Positions 38,849-47,997 of a DNA stretch of 64,000 nucleotides are shown in pieces. The notes under the pieces are model-generated. The model had not been told where the DNA came from and did not search any database. It saw only the letters and a list, made by a program, of their open reading frames with translations. Source of the stretch: Verrucomicrobiia bacterium (GTDB lineage Bacteria; Verrucomicrobiota; Verrucomicrobiia; Opitutales; Cerasicoccaceae); the NCBI GenBank assembly GCA_030432235.1, contig JAUIHT010000005.1:124001-188000 (forward strand), written 5' to 3'. The stretch's first letter is position 1. Every line of letters starts with the position of its first letter. The translations under genes and the position numbers were made by a program.

Positions 38849-41188
38849 GTGGAAATCGATACACAGGAACGCCGCGTCAAGCTGAGCGCGAAGGACTTCG
38901 CTACCTTTGGGCTACCGGGGGCGATGACCTCCATGCGCGCGCAGGCCTGGCGGGCGGCAGTCGGCACGGCCTGGCACAACGATCTGCGGAATCAAACTGC
39001 CGCCGAAGATACCACCGCGCGCTTCGAGGTGCCTTTCAACGTCCTCTATCCGCAGGATGGCTGGACCTTCGAAATCGGCGGCCGCATCGACCAGCTTTTG
39101 CCCACGGCGGTTGGTTCGCTGTTGCGCGAGATTAAAACCGTTACCCGCAACCTGCCCGAGTCCGTCGACAGCCTGCGGGCCGACTACCCCGAGCACTTTC
39201 TGCAACTGGCCTGCTACCTGGCGCTGGCGCCCTTCGACCCGAACCTGCAAGACCTCGGCGAGCTGTCCGGCGAGTTGGTCTTCGTCGACTACCGGGCGGG
39301 CGTCCTGCAGAACGTCCCCGCGCCGGAAAACTGGAAGGCGGACTTTGAGGCTCAGGCCGCACGCCTGGCTGCCTGGCTGGAAGAACGCCGAGAACACGAA
39401 AAGCGCCTGCGCCGCTTGGACATTCCGCCGGCCTTCGCGGAGCTGCGCCCGGAACAAGCCGCACCGCTGCACAAGCTGCAGCAATCCCTGGCAGCGGGCG
39501 GCATCGCCCTCTTTCAGGCCCCGACGGGCTTCGGCAAAACCGGTTTGGCCCTGCAGGCTGCGTTGGAACAGGTCCGCAACGGCAAATATGACCGCGTGCT
39601 GTTCCTCTCCGGCAAGTCCACCGGGCAGATGGCCGCCATGCGCCAGCTAGAGGCCTTTTCCAAAAACAACTCCAACGGCCCGCACTGCTTTCAAATGCGT
39701 TCGAAGCGGGAGCACGCCGAGCGCTGTCCCCTGCCCCGCTGCGATGGGCGCAAGAGCTGCCAGGAAAGCCTGCGCGCCGCCCCACCCGGCCTCACGCTTT
39801 CCCCAAGCCGTTTTTTGCAGGGTGGCTCCCTGCGCCTGGACGGCGTGCTGAGCCTCTCGGCGGAGTGCGGCCTGTGCCCCTACGAGATATCTCGCGCTGC
39901 TCTGCCCGGCGCCGAGGTATGGGTCTGCGACTACAATTACATCTTTTCGCCGCCGCACCGGGGCACCTTCGACAACCAGCTCGACTTTCGTTCGGCGCGC
40001 ACCTGCCTCATCGTCGACGAGGCGCACAACCTCCCGAGCCGCGTCGAGGACGTCTTTTCCTTTGCTGCCAGTGCCGGCGAGGCGGTTTACATCGTCAACC
40101 AACTCCGGCTGCTCGGGGCCTGGGGCAAAATCATCGCCGCCTGGGAGGCCTGGGCCGACTTTCTCGACAAGCTCAAACCCAAGGACCGCCACGAGAGCCT
40201 CGTCAGTTACGAGGCCGCCGATGCCCTCGAAGCGCTCACACAGGCCACCGGCGAAGCCCAGCTCGATTGGGATACCATCCCGGATGAGTTCGCCGAGCGA
40301 CTGTTCGCGCCCTACTGGTGGCTGGAAATCCTGCGCACCGAGGGGCTGGCGCATCTGGTCTGGACGCGGGCCGCCGGCGAGCTGCGCGTGGACTGTCTCG
40401 ACGCCGCCTCGGCCATCGGTCCGCGCCTGCGTGAGTTCGGTGCTGCGCTGCTGATGTCCGCCACCCTCGACCCGCTGGATGTCTTCCGGGACAGTGCGGG
40501 TCTCGACGCCAAAGAGACACAAACGGTAAGGGCCGGAGCGCCCTGGCGGGAGGAAGGCTACCGCGTGGCCATCGACGCCCGCATCGATACCCGCTTCCGC
40601 CGCCGGGCCGACTACTACGCGGTCACCGCGCAAACCGTCGCGACATTGGCGGACGCCACCGCGACGCCCGTGGCCGTCTTCTTCCCCAGCTACCAGTACG
40701 CCGAGACCATCCGCGCCTACCTCGGGGCTGAGCAGCCCGGGCTGACCGTCGCCATGCAGCCGCGTGCCATCGACCTCGACGGCCAGATGCGCTTCATCGA
40801 CGAGGCCCTGCTGACCGCCCACGCGCTGTTCTTCGTCCTCGGCAGCAGTTTCAGCGAAAGCATCGACCAGCTCGGCGGCAAAATCGAGGCGGCGCTCGTC
40901 GTCGGCCCCGCCCTGCCGGAAGTCTCACCGCTGCAAAAAGCGCGAGAGACCGCGCACGCCCATGCCGGCCGCGACGAAGCCTTCCGTCGCGCCTGGATTG
41001 TCCCGGCCATGCAGAAGATCAACCAGGCCCTCGGACGCCTCGTCCGCGCCCCTGGCCAGCAAGCGCGTGTCGTGCTGCACTGCCGCCGCTTCCGTGACGA
41101 GGCCTACCGCAACGCCCTCGATGTCGACTTCACCCCCGAGGAAACCTTGAGAGGCGACGAGGATTTGCTGTTGTGGCTGCGGGGCTAA
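38849..41188 (+). CDS. PD-(D/E)XK nuclease fused to DinG/XPD-type helicase
   Basis: 779 residues from GTG 38849; an in-frame TTG at 38699 would add 50 unlikely residues. Residues ~1-190 are a RecB/Cas4-type nuclease: 'GGRIDQL' (Asp), 'REIKTVT' (ExK) and 'HFLQLACYLAL' (QxxxY). The helicase follows: Walker A 'APTGFGKTGLAL' (~224), cysteines 'CPLPRCDGRKSC' and 'CGLCPYE' (Fe-S cluster, ~290-345), DEAH 'IVDEAHNL' (~388) and motif VI 'QALGRLVRAP' (~726). Fe-S superfamily 2 helicases unwind 5' to 3'. The combination suggests coordinated unwinding and cutting in repair or defence. Neighbours give no defence context. Confidence 0.88.
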   Translation: MEIDTQERRVKLSAKDFATFGLPGAMTSMRAQAWRAAVGTAWHNDLRNQTAAEDTTARFEVPFNVLYPQDGWTFEIGGRIDQLLPTAVGSLLREIKTVTRNLPESVDSLRADYPEHFLQLACYLALAPFDPNLQDLGELSGELVFVDYRAGVLQNVPAPENWKADFEAQAARLAAWLEERREHEKRLRRLDIPPAFAELRPEQAAPLHKLQQSLAAGGIALFQAPTGFGKTGLALQAALEQVRNGKYDRVLFLSGKSTGQMAAMRQLEAFSKNNSNGPHCFQMRSKREHAERCPLPRCDGRKSCQESLRAAPPGLTLSPSRFLQGGSLRLDGVLSLSAECGLCPYEISRAALPGAEVWVCDYNYIFSPPHRGTFDNQLDFRSARTCLIVDEAHNLPSRVEDVFSFAASAGEAVYIVNQLRLLGAWGKIIAAWEAWADFLDKLKPKDRHESLVSYEAADALEALTQATGEAQLDWDTIPDEFAERLFAPYWWLEILRTEGLAHLVWTRAAGELRVDCLDAASAIGPRLREFGAALLMSATLDPLDVFRDSAGLDAKETQTVRAGAPWREEGYRVAIDARIDTRFRRRADYYAVTAQTVATLADATATPVAVFFPSYQYAETIRAYLGAEQPGLTVAMQPRAIDLDGQMRFIDEALLTAHALFFVLGSSFSESIDQLGGKIEAALVVGPALPEVSPLQKARETAHAHAGRDEAFRRAWIVPAMQKINQALGRLVRAPGQQARVVLHCRRFRDEAYRNALDVDFTPEETLRGDEDLLLWLRG

Positions 41189-41258
41189 AGCGGTAGGAGC
41201 GGTCGGCACAAGGATTTGCATACAACAGAACCTACCACACCAAAAATAGGAGTATTCT

Positions 41259-41774
41259 ATGAAAACTACCTTCCTTCTAGTCGCGCTAATACCCATCTTT
41301 TCCTCAATTTCACATGCGCTGAGTCTAGTACCTTTTGAGGAAGCGATAGAAGGTATCGATGCGTTGATAGTCGGTGATTTTCAAAAGCTCACAGGGAAAT
41401 CCATCTCTATTATCTATAAAGATGGAGAATTAACGGATGAGGGGGAATTTGTTCAAATTCACATAATCAATGCCGTTGCCGTAGTGAGCCTAAATGAGCC
41501 TGTAGTTTCTCATAATAAGACACTCAACAAGGATCTTCTGTTATCGCTGCTGGAAGTTTCCGATGATAATAAATCATTTTACTGCGATGTTTACATTAGC
41601 GCACCTACACTGACCTCTTTGAGAAAAGAAGAGACCAAGCTGTGGCTCATTGAGAAAGATACTATGAGTGGAGGCTTTGTAGCGAACCTGCTTTCGAGCG
41701 ATTATGTTGAAACAACTGAGATAATCTCGTCTGTAAAATCAGGGACATTCGCAGATGGTTCTACGGTTCCATAG
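41259..41774 (+). CDS. hypothetical secreted protein
   Basis: 171 residues. Signal peptide MKTTFLLVALIPIFSSISHA. The mature part has 'FEEAIEGIDALIVGDFQKL', 'VVSHNKTLNKDLLLSLLEVS' and 'LWLIEKDTMSGGFVANLLSS', consistent with a small beta domain; no family recognised. The gene is visibly A/T-richer than its neighbours. It starts 70 bases after the helicase stop with AGGAGTATTCT in front, one of the few host starts with a Shine-Dalgarno-like GGAG. Confidence 0.65.
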   Translation: MKTTFLLVALIPIFSSISHALSLVPFEEAIEGIDALIVGDFQKLTGKSISIIYKDGELTDEGEFVQIHIINAVAVVSLNEPVVSHNKTLNKDLLLSLLEVSDDNKSFYCDVYISAPTLTSLRKEETKLWLIEKDTMSGGFVANLLSSDYVETTEIISSVKSGTFADGSTVP

Positions 41775-41861
41775 CAACGAGCGACTCGTCTTGGAAATGG
41801 CTTGTGACAAAGGATTCTGCCTGATTGACCTATCTACCCCACGCACTACCATGCGCTGATC

Positions 41862-42479
41862 ATGAAGGGCATTGCGTTAGGCATCTACGCGGTCGTGTTT
41901 GTGGTCTGCGCCATTAACCCCTACGACCGGGGCGTGTGGTGGGCGGAAAATGTGCCCATCGTGCTACTGGTGGCGGGCGTCTGGTGGGTGTCGCGCTACC
42001 ATAAGTTCTCCGGGCTGAGTTGGTGCCTGATGCTCGTGCTGCCCGTGTTGCACACCATTGGCGGGCACTACACCTTCGAGCGTGTGCCCTTCGGCTGGGT
42101 CACGGACCTGCTCGGCTTCGAACGCAATCACTATGACCGCATCGCGCACTTCAGCGTCGGGTTCTACGCCTACGCCATCGCGGAGTTCACCGAGGCCAAG
42201 GGCATTATCCGGCGGCGCGCCTTCGCGCTGATGTTCGCCGTGTTTTCCATCTTCACCGTCGCGGCAGTCTACGAAATCTTCGAATGGCTGTACGCCCTGA
42301 GCGCGGACCCCGAGGCGGGCATCGCCGTGCTGGGTTCGCAGGGCGACATCTGGGACGCGCAAAAGGACATGCTGGCCGACGGACTCGGCGCGATTTGCGC
42401 GGCGGCACTGTATGCGTTCGTCTACCGCAAGGGAGCGCCCGCTGTGGACTCAGGCAGGCTGGAAGGCCATGACGGTTGA
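41862..42479 (+). CDS. DUF2238 (YjdF-like) membrane protein
   Basis: 205 residues with about six transmembrane helices. 'HTIGGHYTFERVPFG', 'RNHYDRIAHFSVGFYAYAIAE' (in parts), 'YEIFEWLYAL' and 'GSQGDIWDAQKDMLADGLGA' are the conserved blocks of DUF2238, with the histidine and acidic residues that line the membrane interior. Function is not established for the family. Starts at ATG 41862. Confidence 0.9.
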   Translation: MKGIALGIYAVVFVVCAINPYDRGVWWAENVPIVLLVAGVWWVSRYHKFSGLSWCLMLVLPVLHTIGGHYTFERVPFGWVTDLLGFERNHYDRIAHFSVGFYAYAIAEFTEAKGIIRRRAFALMFAVFSIFTVAAVYEIFEWLYALSADPEAGIAVLGSQGDIWDAQKDMLADGLGAICAAALYAFVYRKGAPAVDSGRLEGHDG

Positions 42480-42593
42480 TTCAGCAGCAGGCGTAAAAAT
42501 ATCCTGCTTTTTAGGAAAACTTAATCAGCCATTAACGTTCCTTCTGCTATCATAGCAGTCATGGATGGGAAAATAATCAGCCATCAGCGGGGA

Positions 42594-43178
42594 ATGCTTA
42601 CCCGCATCATTCTTTTTTCTATCGTATGGGTGGCGGGTGCGGCATCCGCCTCGGCCATCCTCACACTGCAAATCAATACGGGCTCCAAGACCGTTAAGTT
42701 TGTTGGGACGGGTCCTTACACTGACCTGGTGGCGGATGAGACTTATACTTACAAGGTTAGATTCAGAACGAACACCACGACGACCGGGAGCTACGTCGAT
42801 ATCGGTGCAGCAAAAGGCATGGTTGATGTCGGTGGTCTGGACAACACCATCCTGGGCTCTTTTATCCAGATGAAGAGCACCGGGATGGTAATGGATGTTC
42901 AGTTTTCTTTTTCGAGTCTCGGTGGCATAACCGAAGGCTACCTGACTGGGAGCAACATCAGTTATAGCTACGCCGAGTCCAACCTATTTACAACTTATCT
43001 TGGAGATGGCTCGAACATCAACGGCACAACCCTGGTCCCGTTTATGCCGAACCCGGAGCTGACCTTCCCGGATGACCCGAGCCCGAGCATTTCGATCCAA
43101 GTCGTGCCGGAGCCCCGTACCTGGGCCTTCGTGGTCGCGATTGTGGGACTGGCCTGGCTGATGAAGCGGCGGCGCTGA
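42594..43178 (+). CDS. PEP-CTERM sorting-domain protein
   Basis: 194 residues from ATG 42594 (an earlier ATG at 42561 is possible). Signal peptide MLTRIILFSIVWVAGAASASA, a Thr/Gly/Ser-rich beta domain, and the C-terminal 'VVPEPRTWAFVVAIVGLAWL' followed by MKRRR, a standard PEP-CTERM signal. It should be a substrate of the exosortase at 57754. No close similarity to the other three PEP-CTERM proteins outside the sorting signal. Confidence 0.88.
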   Translation: MLTRIILFSIVWVAGAASASAILTLQINTGSKTVKFVGTGPYTDLVADETYTYKVRFRTNTTTTGSYVDIGAAKGMVDVGGLDNTILGSFIQMKSTGMVMDVQFSFSSLGGITEGYLTGSNISYSYAESNLFTTYLGDGSNINGTTLVPFMPNPELTFPDDPSPSISIQVVPEPRTWAFVVAIVGLAWLMKRRR

Positions 43179-43244
43179 TTGCGACTCGTGTAATAGCCAC
43201 AGACTTGACTTGCTCTGGTGTGTTGGGCGTGCTTGATAGGCCCT

Positions 43245-43901
43245 ATGCTCAAAGTAGTCCAATGTTGGGATGACGGGGTCCAGTGGGACATCCCGCTCAT
43301 CGAGATCCTCCGTAAACATGGCGCCAAAGCCAGCTTCAACCTGAATGCCGCCACGCACAAGGAGCAACGGCACGGTGAGCATAAGCACAAGGATGTGCAG
43401 CTTGTGCAACGGCTGGCTCTAGCCGAGCTGCCGTCCGTATACGAGGGCTTCACCATCGCCAACCACGGCCTGGAGCACAAGCACCTCAGTGCGCTCTCCG
43501 AGGACGAAGCCCGTTACGAAATCCGGGAGAACCGCAAACGCCTGCAGGACATTTTTCAGCAACCCATCGAGGGGTTTGCTTACGCGTATGGCGATTACGA
43601 TGATCAAGCCATGCGCCTCATCGAGGAGGAGGGCCATTGCTACGCCCGCACCGTAAAGCACGTGCTACCGTGCATGCCGCCGGAGAGCCCCTTCGCCTTC
43701 CACCCGACGTGCAAGTTCAACGACCCGGAGTTTTTCCAACTCTACGAACGCGCCAAGACCGAGGGAGGCGTCTTCTACTTCTGGGGTCACTCCTATGAGA
43801 TGATCAGCCCGGAGATGTGGGCAGACTTCGAGGCGAAGATTCAGCACATCACCGAAGACCCCGAATCCGAATGGGAAGAGCTGGTCGCCCTCTTTAAATA
43901 G
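43245..43901 (+). CDS. polysaccharide deacetylase (NodB-like) family protein
   Basis: 218 residues from ATG 43245. 'VVQCWDDGVQWDIPLIEIL' carries the first Asp pair of the NodB fold, 'IANHGLEHKHLS' the His-rich metal site and 'FYFWGHSYEM' the last motif. No signal peptide, so it is probably cytoplasmic. It would deacetylate a carbohydrate; the substrate is unknown. The stop is directly followed by the ATG of the DUF1697 gene, suggesting one transcript. Confidence 0.88.
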   Translation: MLKVVQCWDDGVQWDIPLIEILRKHGAKASFNLNAATHKEQRHGEHKHKDVQLVQRLALAELPSVYEGFTIANHGLEHKHLSALSEDEARYEIRENRKRLQDIFQQPIEGFAYAYGDYDDQAMRLIEEEGHCYARTVKHVLPCMPPESPFAFHPTCKFNDPEFFQLYERAKTEGGVFYFWGHSYEMISPEMWADFEAKIQHITEDPESEWEELVALFK

Positions 43902-44435
43902 ATGCATACCACGATAGCATTGTTCCGGGGCATCAATGTCGGCGGCAAGAATCTGCTGCCAATGAAGGAGCTGGTCGCGGTGCTGGAATCGCTGGGCTTT
44001 GAGAATATAAAAACTTATATCCAGAGCGGCAATGTCGTCATGCTCAGCCGGACTGCCCCCGGTGCCAAGGAGGCCGGCACCATTGAAGATGCGATTGAAA
44101 AAGCCAAGGGCTTTCGCCCCGAAGTTTTCCTTTTGAGCGCGGCGGAGCTGACGGATGCGATTGCCGGGAACCCCTTTTCCATCGATACGGGAAAAGACGT
44201 CCATTTCTACTTTCTCAACGAACCGCCAGGCCGCCCTGATATGGCCCGTCTGGATTCGCTCAAGAGCTACACCGAGGATTTCGCCCTCAAGGGTTTGGTC
44301 TTTTACCTGTACGCCCCCGACGGCATTGGTCGCTCCAAGCTCGCCGCCGCCGTTGAGAAGGCGCTGGGTGTGCCCGTGACCGCGCGCAACGGCAACACCG
44401 TGCTGAAGCTCGCTGAGCTGGCGAAGGGATTGTAA
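43902..44435 (+). CDS. DUF1697 family protein
   Basis: 177 residues. 'TIALFRGINVGGKNLLPMKE' at the N-terminus, 'YIQSGNVV' and 'TARNGNTVLKLAEL' at the C-terminus are the defining DUF1697 blocks. The family is common in bacteria and has no established role; it is often found beside other housekeeping or transferable genes. Starts at the base after the deacetylase stop. Confidence 0.9.
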   Translation: MHTTIALFRGINVGGKNLLPMKELVAVLESLGFENIKTYIQSGNVVMLSRTAPGAKEAGTIEDAIEKAKGFRPEVFLLSAAELTDAIAGNPFSIDTGKDVHFYFLNEPPGRPDMARLDSLKSYTEDFALKGLVFYLYAPDGIGRSKLAAAVEKALGVPVTARNGNTVLKLAELAKGL

Positions 44436-44525
44436 TGTGACGTAACAGGTGCGGTGCTAATGTATGAGGGCGCTTGTTTGACGTGGCTATTTCTGATTCT
44501 ATGTGGCGAACCCCAAAGCGTTATC

Positions 44526-45065
44526 ATGAATGAGACACCTACGCCCAAGAATGCCGCACTGGAGGCGGCCAAACAGCTTCTGGTCAGCATGGTCGAATGC
44601 ATCGAAGAAATCCAGCAGCTTGCCCCTCGTTTCCCCGAGGAAATGTACGAAGCCCGCGACGCTTCGATGGAGCACATGCTAATGGCAGATTACCTGGAGC
44701 GCATGGCTCGCCACAATCAGCAACACCAACGCGAGATTGCCGCCATCCGTGCTTCAGTTGGCGCGGCCTGGCCGACCGATCCCCGCGACAGTAATCCCGT
44801 CACCGGAGAGCCCTACGCCAACACCTGGTGTCAGTGGTTTCTACTGGATGCCTTTCAGCACCGGGCGGAGCTGGTGGCCGAGTTGATCGGCTTAACGGAT
44901 GCGGAGTTCACCGCTGCGCCCGATCCCAAATATACGGCCAGCAACGAGCGCAGCATCAAGGACGTTTGCGAGCACGTCCTTCACGTGCAAAACTGGCAGA
45001 TGAACGGCATTCGGGATGCCGTGACGACTTACCGTAAACAGTCGAAAGACGACTCTAAGAGCTAG
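44526..45065 (+). CDS. DinB-like four-helix protein
   Basis: 179 residues from ATG 44526. Long helices with a histidine in 'HNQQHQREIAAIRASVG', 'DAFQHRAELVAELIGL' and 'HVLHVQNWQMNGIRDAV', spaced as in DinB/DUF664 metal-dependent proteins, some of which are thiol transferases. No catalytic assignment is possible. Its stop overlaps by four bases the stop of the convergent opcA-like gene. Confidence 0.7.
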   Translation: MNETPTPKNAALEAAKQLLVSMVECIEEIQQLAPRFPEEMYEARDASMEHMLMADYLERMARHNQQHQREIAAIRASVGAAWPTDPRDSNPVTGEPYANTWCQWFLLDAFQHRAELVAELIGLTDAEFTAAPDPKYTASNERSIKDVCEHVLHVQNWQMNGIRDAVTTYRKQSKDDSKS

Positions 45066-46072
45066 GCGAAAAAGATGGCCTCTGAGAGCGCCTTTTCGCC
45101 CTCGAGGAACTTGATCTGCATCGGCACCGAAACACGGCCGTGACCGAAGTCAGCCGTGACGGCGGCTTCCGCGCAGCCGGCCTTGTGGGTCCAGAGGAAG
45201 TGCTTGTCGCCTTCGAAGGTCCACTCCAGAGCCAGGCAGTTGGTCTCGTCTTTGACTTCCTCGAGCTTGAACTCGGCGTCGCAAGTCACGCCGCTGACCT
45301 GTGCGCAGGCGTTAAGGCGCTGACGGCACCACATGAGCAGATTCGTGCCCTCGCCACAGCGTTTTTCGTTGTGACGCACGGTAACCGTCTTGAGGCCTTC
45401 GACGAGGTCCTTGGGAGCGGTGGCGCTGAGAAATTGCCCGATACCCTGGCGGGCCGGCAACAGACGTGCCAGCGCGAGATCCGCGACGGCCTCGGGGCGG
45501 GGCCAGGGAATCTCTTTGAAATCGGTGATTTCCACACAGGAGTCGTACAGGACCCGGGTGGTGCGCTTGACCCACTCCATGTGGTGCGCCTCGATGCGCT
45601 CAGCGGGTACGCGGTTGAACCAGTGGTAGGTCGGCAAATCGTTTTCAACCCAGACCGACACCGAGTTGGTAATGAAGCCGGCCTCGCGCGTGGGATAGCC
45701 GACAATAATGGCCTCGATGCAGCACTGCTCGCGCATGTCCGCACCGATGTAGCACTGGCTGAATAGTTTGCCCTCGAGCAGCTTGTCACTGCGCTCACGC
45801 CCCATGGGGCAAAGCACGATGAGGCGGCAGGGATACTTCTGCGCAAAGGCCACGAGGGTCTCGAAGCGTTCGCGGGCCTCCTCCAGCGGAGTCTTGAGCC
45901 CGAGGTGGAGAATCAGGTTCATCTGCGAGGCGTGAAACTCCGTCGGCACCTTGTGGTCGGAGCCCATATGGACCGACCACATCTCGGCGAGCGTCGGACT
46001 GATTTCGGACACGGGCATCACTTGCCCGGGCAAGGCGTCGAAAATGGTGGCTTCAGCGGTGGCGGTGGACAT
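45062..46072 (-). CDS. OpcA-like glucose-6-phosphate dehydrogenase assembly protein
   Basis: 336 residues from ATG 46072. 'GREAGFITN'-like 'TREAGFITNSVSVWVENDLP' and 'YHWFNRVPAE' correspond to the OpcA conserved core. OpcA activates glucose-6-phosphate dehydrogenase in cyanobacteria and actinobacteria. Distinct features: several cysteines ('EQCCIEAI', 'NLLMWCRQRLNACAQ'). zwf is not in the window, so the role is inferred from the family alone. Confidence 0.8.
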   Translation of the reverse strand: MSTATAEATIFDALPGQVMPVSEISPTLAEMWSVHMGSDHKVPTEFHASQMNLILHLGLKTPLEEARERFETLVAFAQKYPCRLIVLCPMGRERSDKLLEGKLFSQCYIGADMREQCCIEAIIVGYPTREAGFITNSVSVWVENDLPTYHWFNRVPAERIEAHHMEWVKRTTRVLYDSCVEITDFKEIPWPRPEAVADLALARLLPARQGIGQFLSATAPKDLVEGLKTVTVRHNEKRCGEGTNLLMWCRQRLNACAQVSGVTCDAEFKLEEVKDETNCLALEWTFEGDKHFLWTHKAGCAEAAVTADFGHGRVSVPMQIKFLEGEKALSEAIFFA

Positions 46073-46106
46073 GGGAGTAAATGTGGAGCGCATTGGCCAA
46101 AGGGAC

Positions 46107-46290
46107 AAGCAGATAAAAGATGAAAGCAGAAAGATGAAATGAATGGATGGAAAAAGTGAAAAGCTGACGAATCAACGCGTTCATCAAAAGTGCTCCCTGT
46201 GTCTTCTATTCATCAATTTTCTACTACGCTCACTATTCTGCACTCATAGACTTCATCTTTCATCTTTCTGCTTTCATCTTTTATCTGCTT
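46107..46290. repeat. perfect 32-bp inverted repeat, AAAG/CTTT type
   Basis: Arms 46107-46138 and 46259-46290 are exact reverse complements; one is purine-rich (AAGCAGATAAAAGATGAAAG...), the other pyrimidine-rich. The 120-bp loop holds no ORF. The right arm is followed by GCTTCGTCAGC, partly complementary to AGCTGACGAA (46163 region). It fills most of the gap between opcA and the next gene. Similar purine/pyrimidine repeats occur elsewhere in the window. Confidence 0.8.
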
Positions 46291-46335
46291 GCTTCGTCAG
46301 CTCCGCTGGCATAAGCTATGCTCAACACGTAAGTT

Positions 46336-47040
46336 ATGGAGCTAATTGTTCCCTTCTGCCGCGAAGGTCTGAACTCCTCCGACAAGGAGTTTGTGGCGGG
46401 AGCTCTCACGCGCACGCGCACAGACCACGAGGCTTGCCTCAATCTCCTGGATGACCCGGGAGAGCGTGACAACCTCCTCGATGGCGAGGGCTTATTCGCC
46501 GCCATCGTCAATCGTCCCGGAGCTATCGGGGTTTCGTCCCGGCTGTACTTCTACGTGCTGGTGCGCCGCGTCTTCAAGGAGGCGGGGTTATCCGACCGCG
46601 AAGTGGCCGACTACATAGCTACCTTGCTGGCCGCCTTTTCCGAGGCGCAGCGTGCCTTCGGTGAAAACCGTGGCCAGCGCGAGGCGTTCTTCTACGCGGT
46701 CGACATCATGGCCGCCGCGGAAGACGCGCCTCCCGGCCAGCGCTTCACCCTGCTGGTGCGTCTGGCGGATCGCGCCCTGTTTCTCACCGGGCTGTTTCCG
46801 TCGCACGTGGCCCAGCGTGAGCGTCAGCGGGCAGCACCCGGCATGAGTTACTACGAAGGCATCGGGCAGAATAACTACCGCCAGGCGGGCGAGCATTACA
46901 TCGCCCAGGAGTACTGCCTGGAAAACATCTACGGTGAGCTGGGCGACCGTTTCGTGCAAGTGCGCCGTGCGCTCAACCGGCTGGCTGAGCACCTGGTCTT
47001 CCTGGGCGACCACCCTCCCGGCCTGCCGGGCATGAACTGA
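46336..47040 (+). CDS. conserved hypothetical protein
   Basis: 234 residues, soluble and mostly helical. 'RLYFYVLVRRVFKEAGLS', 'ADYIATLLAAFSEAQRAF', 'FFYAVDIMAAAEDAPPGQRF', 'LLVRLADRALFLTGLFPSH' and 'YYEGIGQNNYRQAGEH' give a regular helical pattern with conserved-looking aromatic and charged residues. A family like it occurs widely in Opitutia, but no function was recognised. Preceded by the 32-bp inverted repeat. Confidence 0.65.
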   Translation: MELIVPFCREGLNSSDKEFVAGALTRTRTDHEACLNLLDDPGERDNLLDGEGLFAAIVNRPGAIGVSSRLYFYVLVRRVFKEAGLSDREVADYIATLLAAFSEAQRAFGENRGQREAFFYAVDIMAAAEDAPPGQRFTLLVRLADRALFLTGLFPSHVAQRERQRAAPGMSYYEGIGQNNYRQAGEHYIAQEYCLENIYGELGDRFVQVRRALNRLAEHLVFLGDHPPGLPGMN

Positions 47041-47060
47041 CTCCAACGCCTGGGTGCGGC

Positions 47061-47855
47061 CTACCGGAATCCGGCTTCGCCTTCCTCGTGAACCGAGGGT
47101 CCCTTCGCTACGATGGGCTCGGGCGCCTTGTCCACCGGTACGTTGGGAGCGGCCATGACGCCGACCCAGTGACCTTGCGGAGCGGCCCATTGCACGGCAT
47201 TGGCGAGGACCTTGCGGACGTTCTCATCGTAGTAGATGGGATAGGTCTCGTGTCCGGGCCGGAAGTAGAAGATTTTGCCGTTGCCACGAATCCAGGTGCA
47301 GCCGGAGCGGAAGACTTCCCCACCCTCGAACCAGGAAATAAAGACCTGTTCGTCGGGTGACGGGATACCGAAGGGCTCGCCGTACATCTCGGTCTGGGGC
47401 AGCTCGAAATAATCGCCCAGCCCGGCAGCGATGGGATGGCCGGGATTGCAAACCCAGAGACGCTCTTTCTCGCCGGCTTCACGCCACTTCAAGGCGCAGG
47501 AAGTACCAAGCAGGCGCTTGAAGGGCTTGGAGAAGTGGCCGGAGTGCAGGACAATCAGGCCCATGCCTTGCAGGACGCGCGCCTGCACACGATTCACCAC
47601 TTCATCGGAGACCTCGCCGTGGGCACAGTGGCCCCACCACAGAAGCACGTCCGTGGCGTCAAGACGCTCCTGGGTCAGGCCGTGCTCTGGCTCCTGCAAG
47701 GTGGCGGTGCCGACCTCTGCGGAATCGCCCAGCTTTTCACGTAAGCCATCGGCGATGACGACATGCATGCCATCGGGGTAGATTTCCTTCACGGAAGCAT
47801 TCTTTTTTTCGTGCACGAATTCGTGCCAGACACAGACGCGGAGTTTTTTTGCCAT
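47061..47855 (-). CDS. ThuA-like protein (trehalose utilization family)
   Basis: 264 residues. '[12 protein letters not shown]', '[16 protein letters not shown]', '[14 protein letters not shown]' and '[20 protein letters not shown]' are the ThuA glutamine-amidotransferase-like fold motifs. Members take part in sugar (trehalose) utilisation in rhizobia. No trehalose genes are near, and no signal peptide is present, so the function is not determined. A second related run of 'GAPFN...' was not seen. Confidence 0.85.
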   Translation of the reverse strand: MAKKLRVCVWHEFVHEKKNASVKEIYPDGMHVVIADGLREKLGDSAEVGTATLQEPEHGLTQERLDATDVLLWWGHCAHGEVSDEVVNRVQARVLQGMGLIVLHSGHFSKPFKRLLGTSCALKWREAGEKERLWVCNPGHPIAAGLGDYFELPQTEMYGEPFGIPSPDEQVFISWFEGGEVFRSGCTWIRGNGKIFYFRPGHETYPIYYDENVRKVLANAVQWAAPQGHWVGVMAAPNVPVDKAPEPIVAKGPSVHEEGEAGFR

Positions 47856-47997
47856 AAGGTTTTGCTAGGTAGTGCATGTTGTAGCGGTGGAAAAGAAAAA
47901 AAGACCGAGAAGCTGTTCAACAGAACAACTTGTTCACTCGGGAAAAAAGTCTAATAATAATGTTTGATATTTTATATTACTAATGCATTTTCAAGGT

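Noticed and set aside
39647-40822. 391-codon frame antisense to the nuclease-helicase
   Set aside because: The sense gene has helicase motifs across this stretch; the antisense product is low-complexity shadow.
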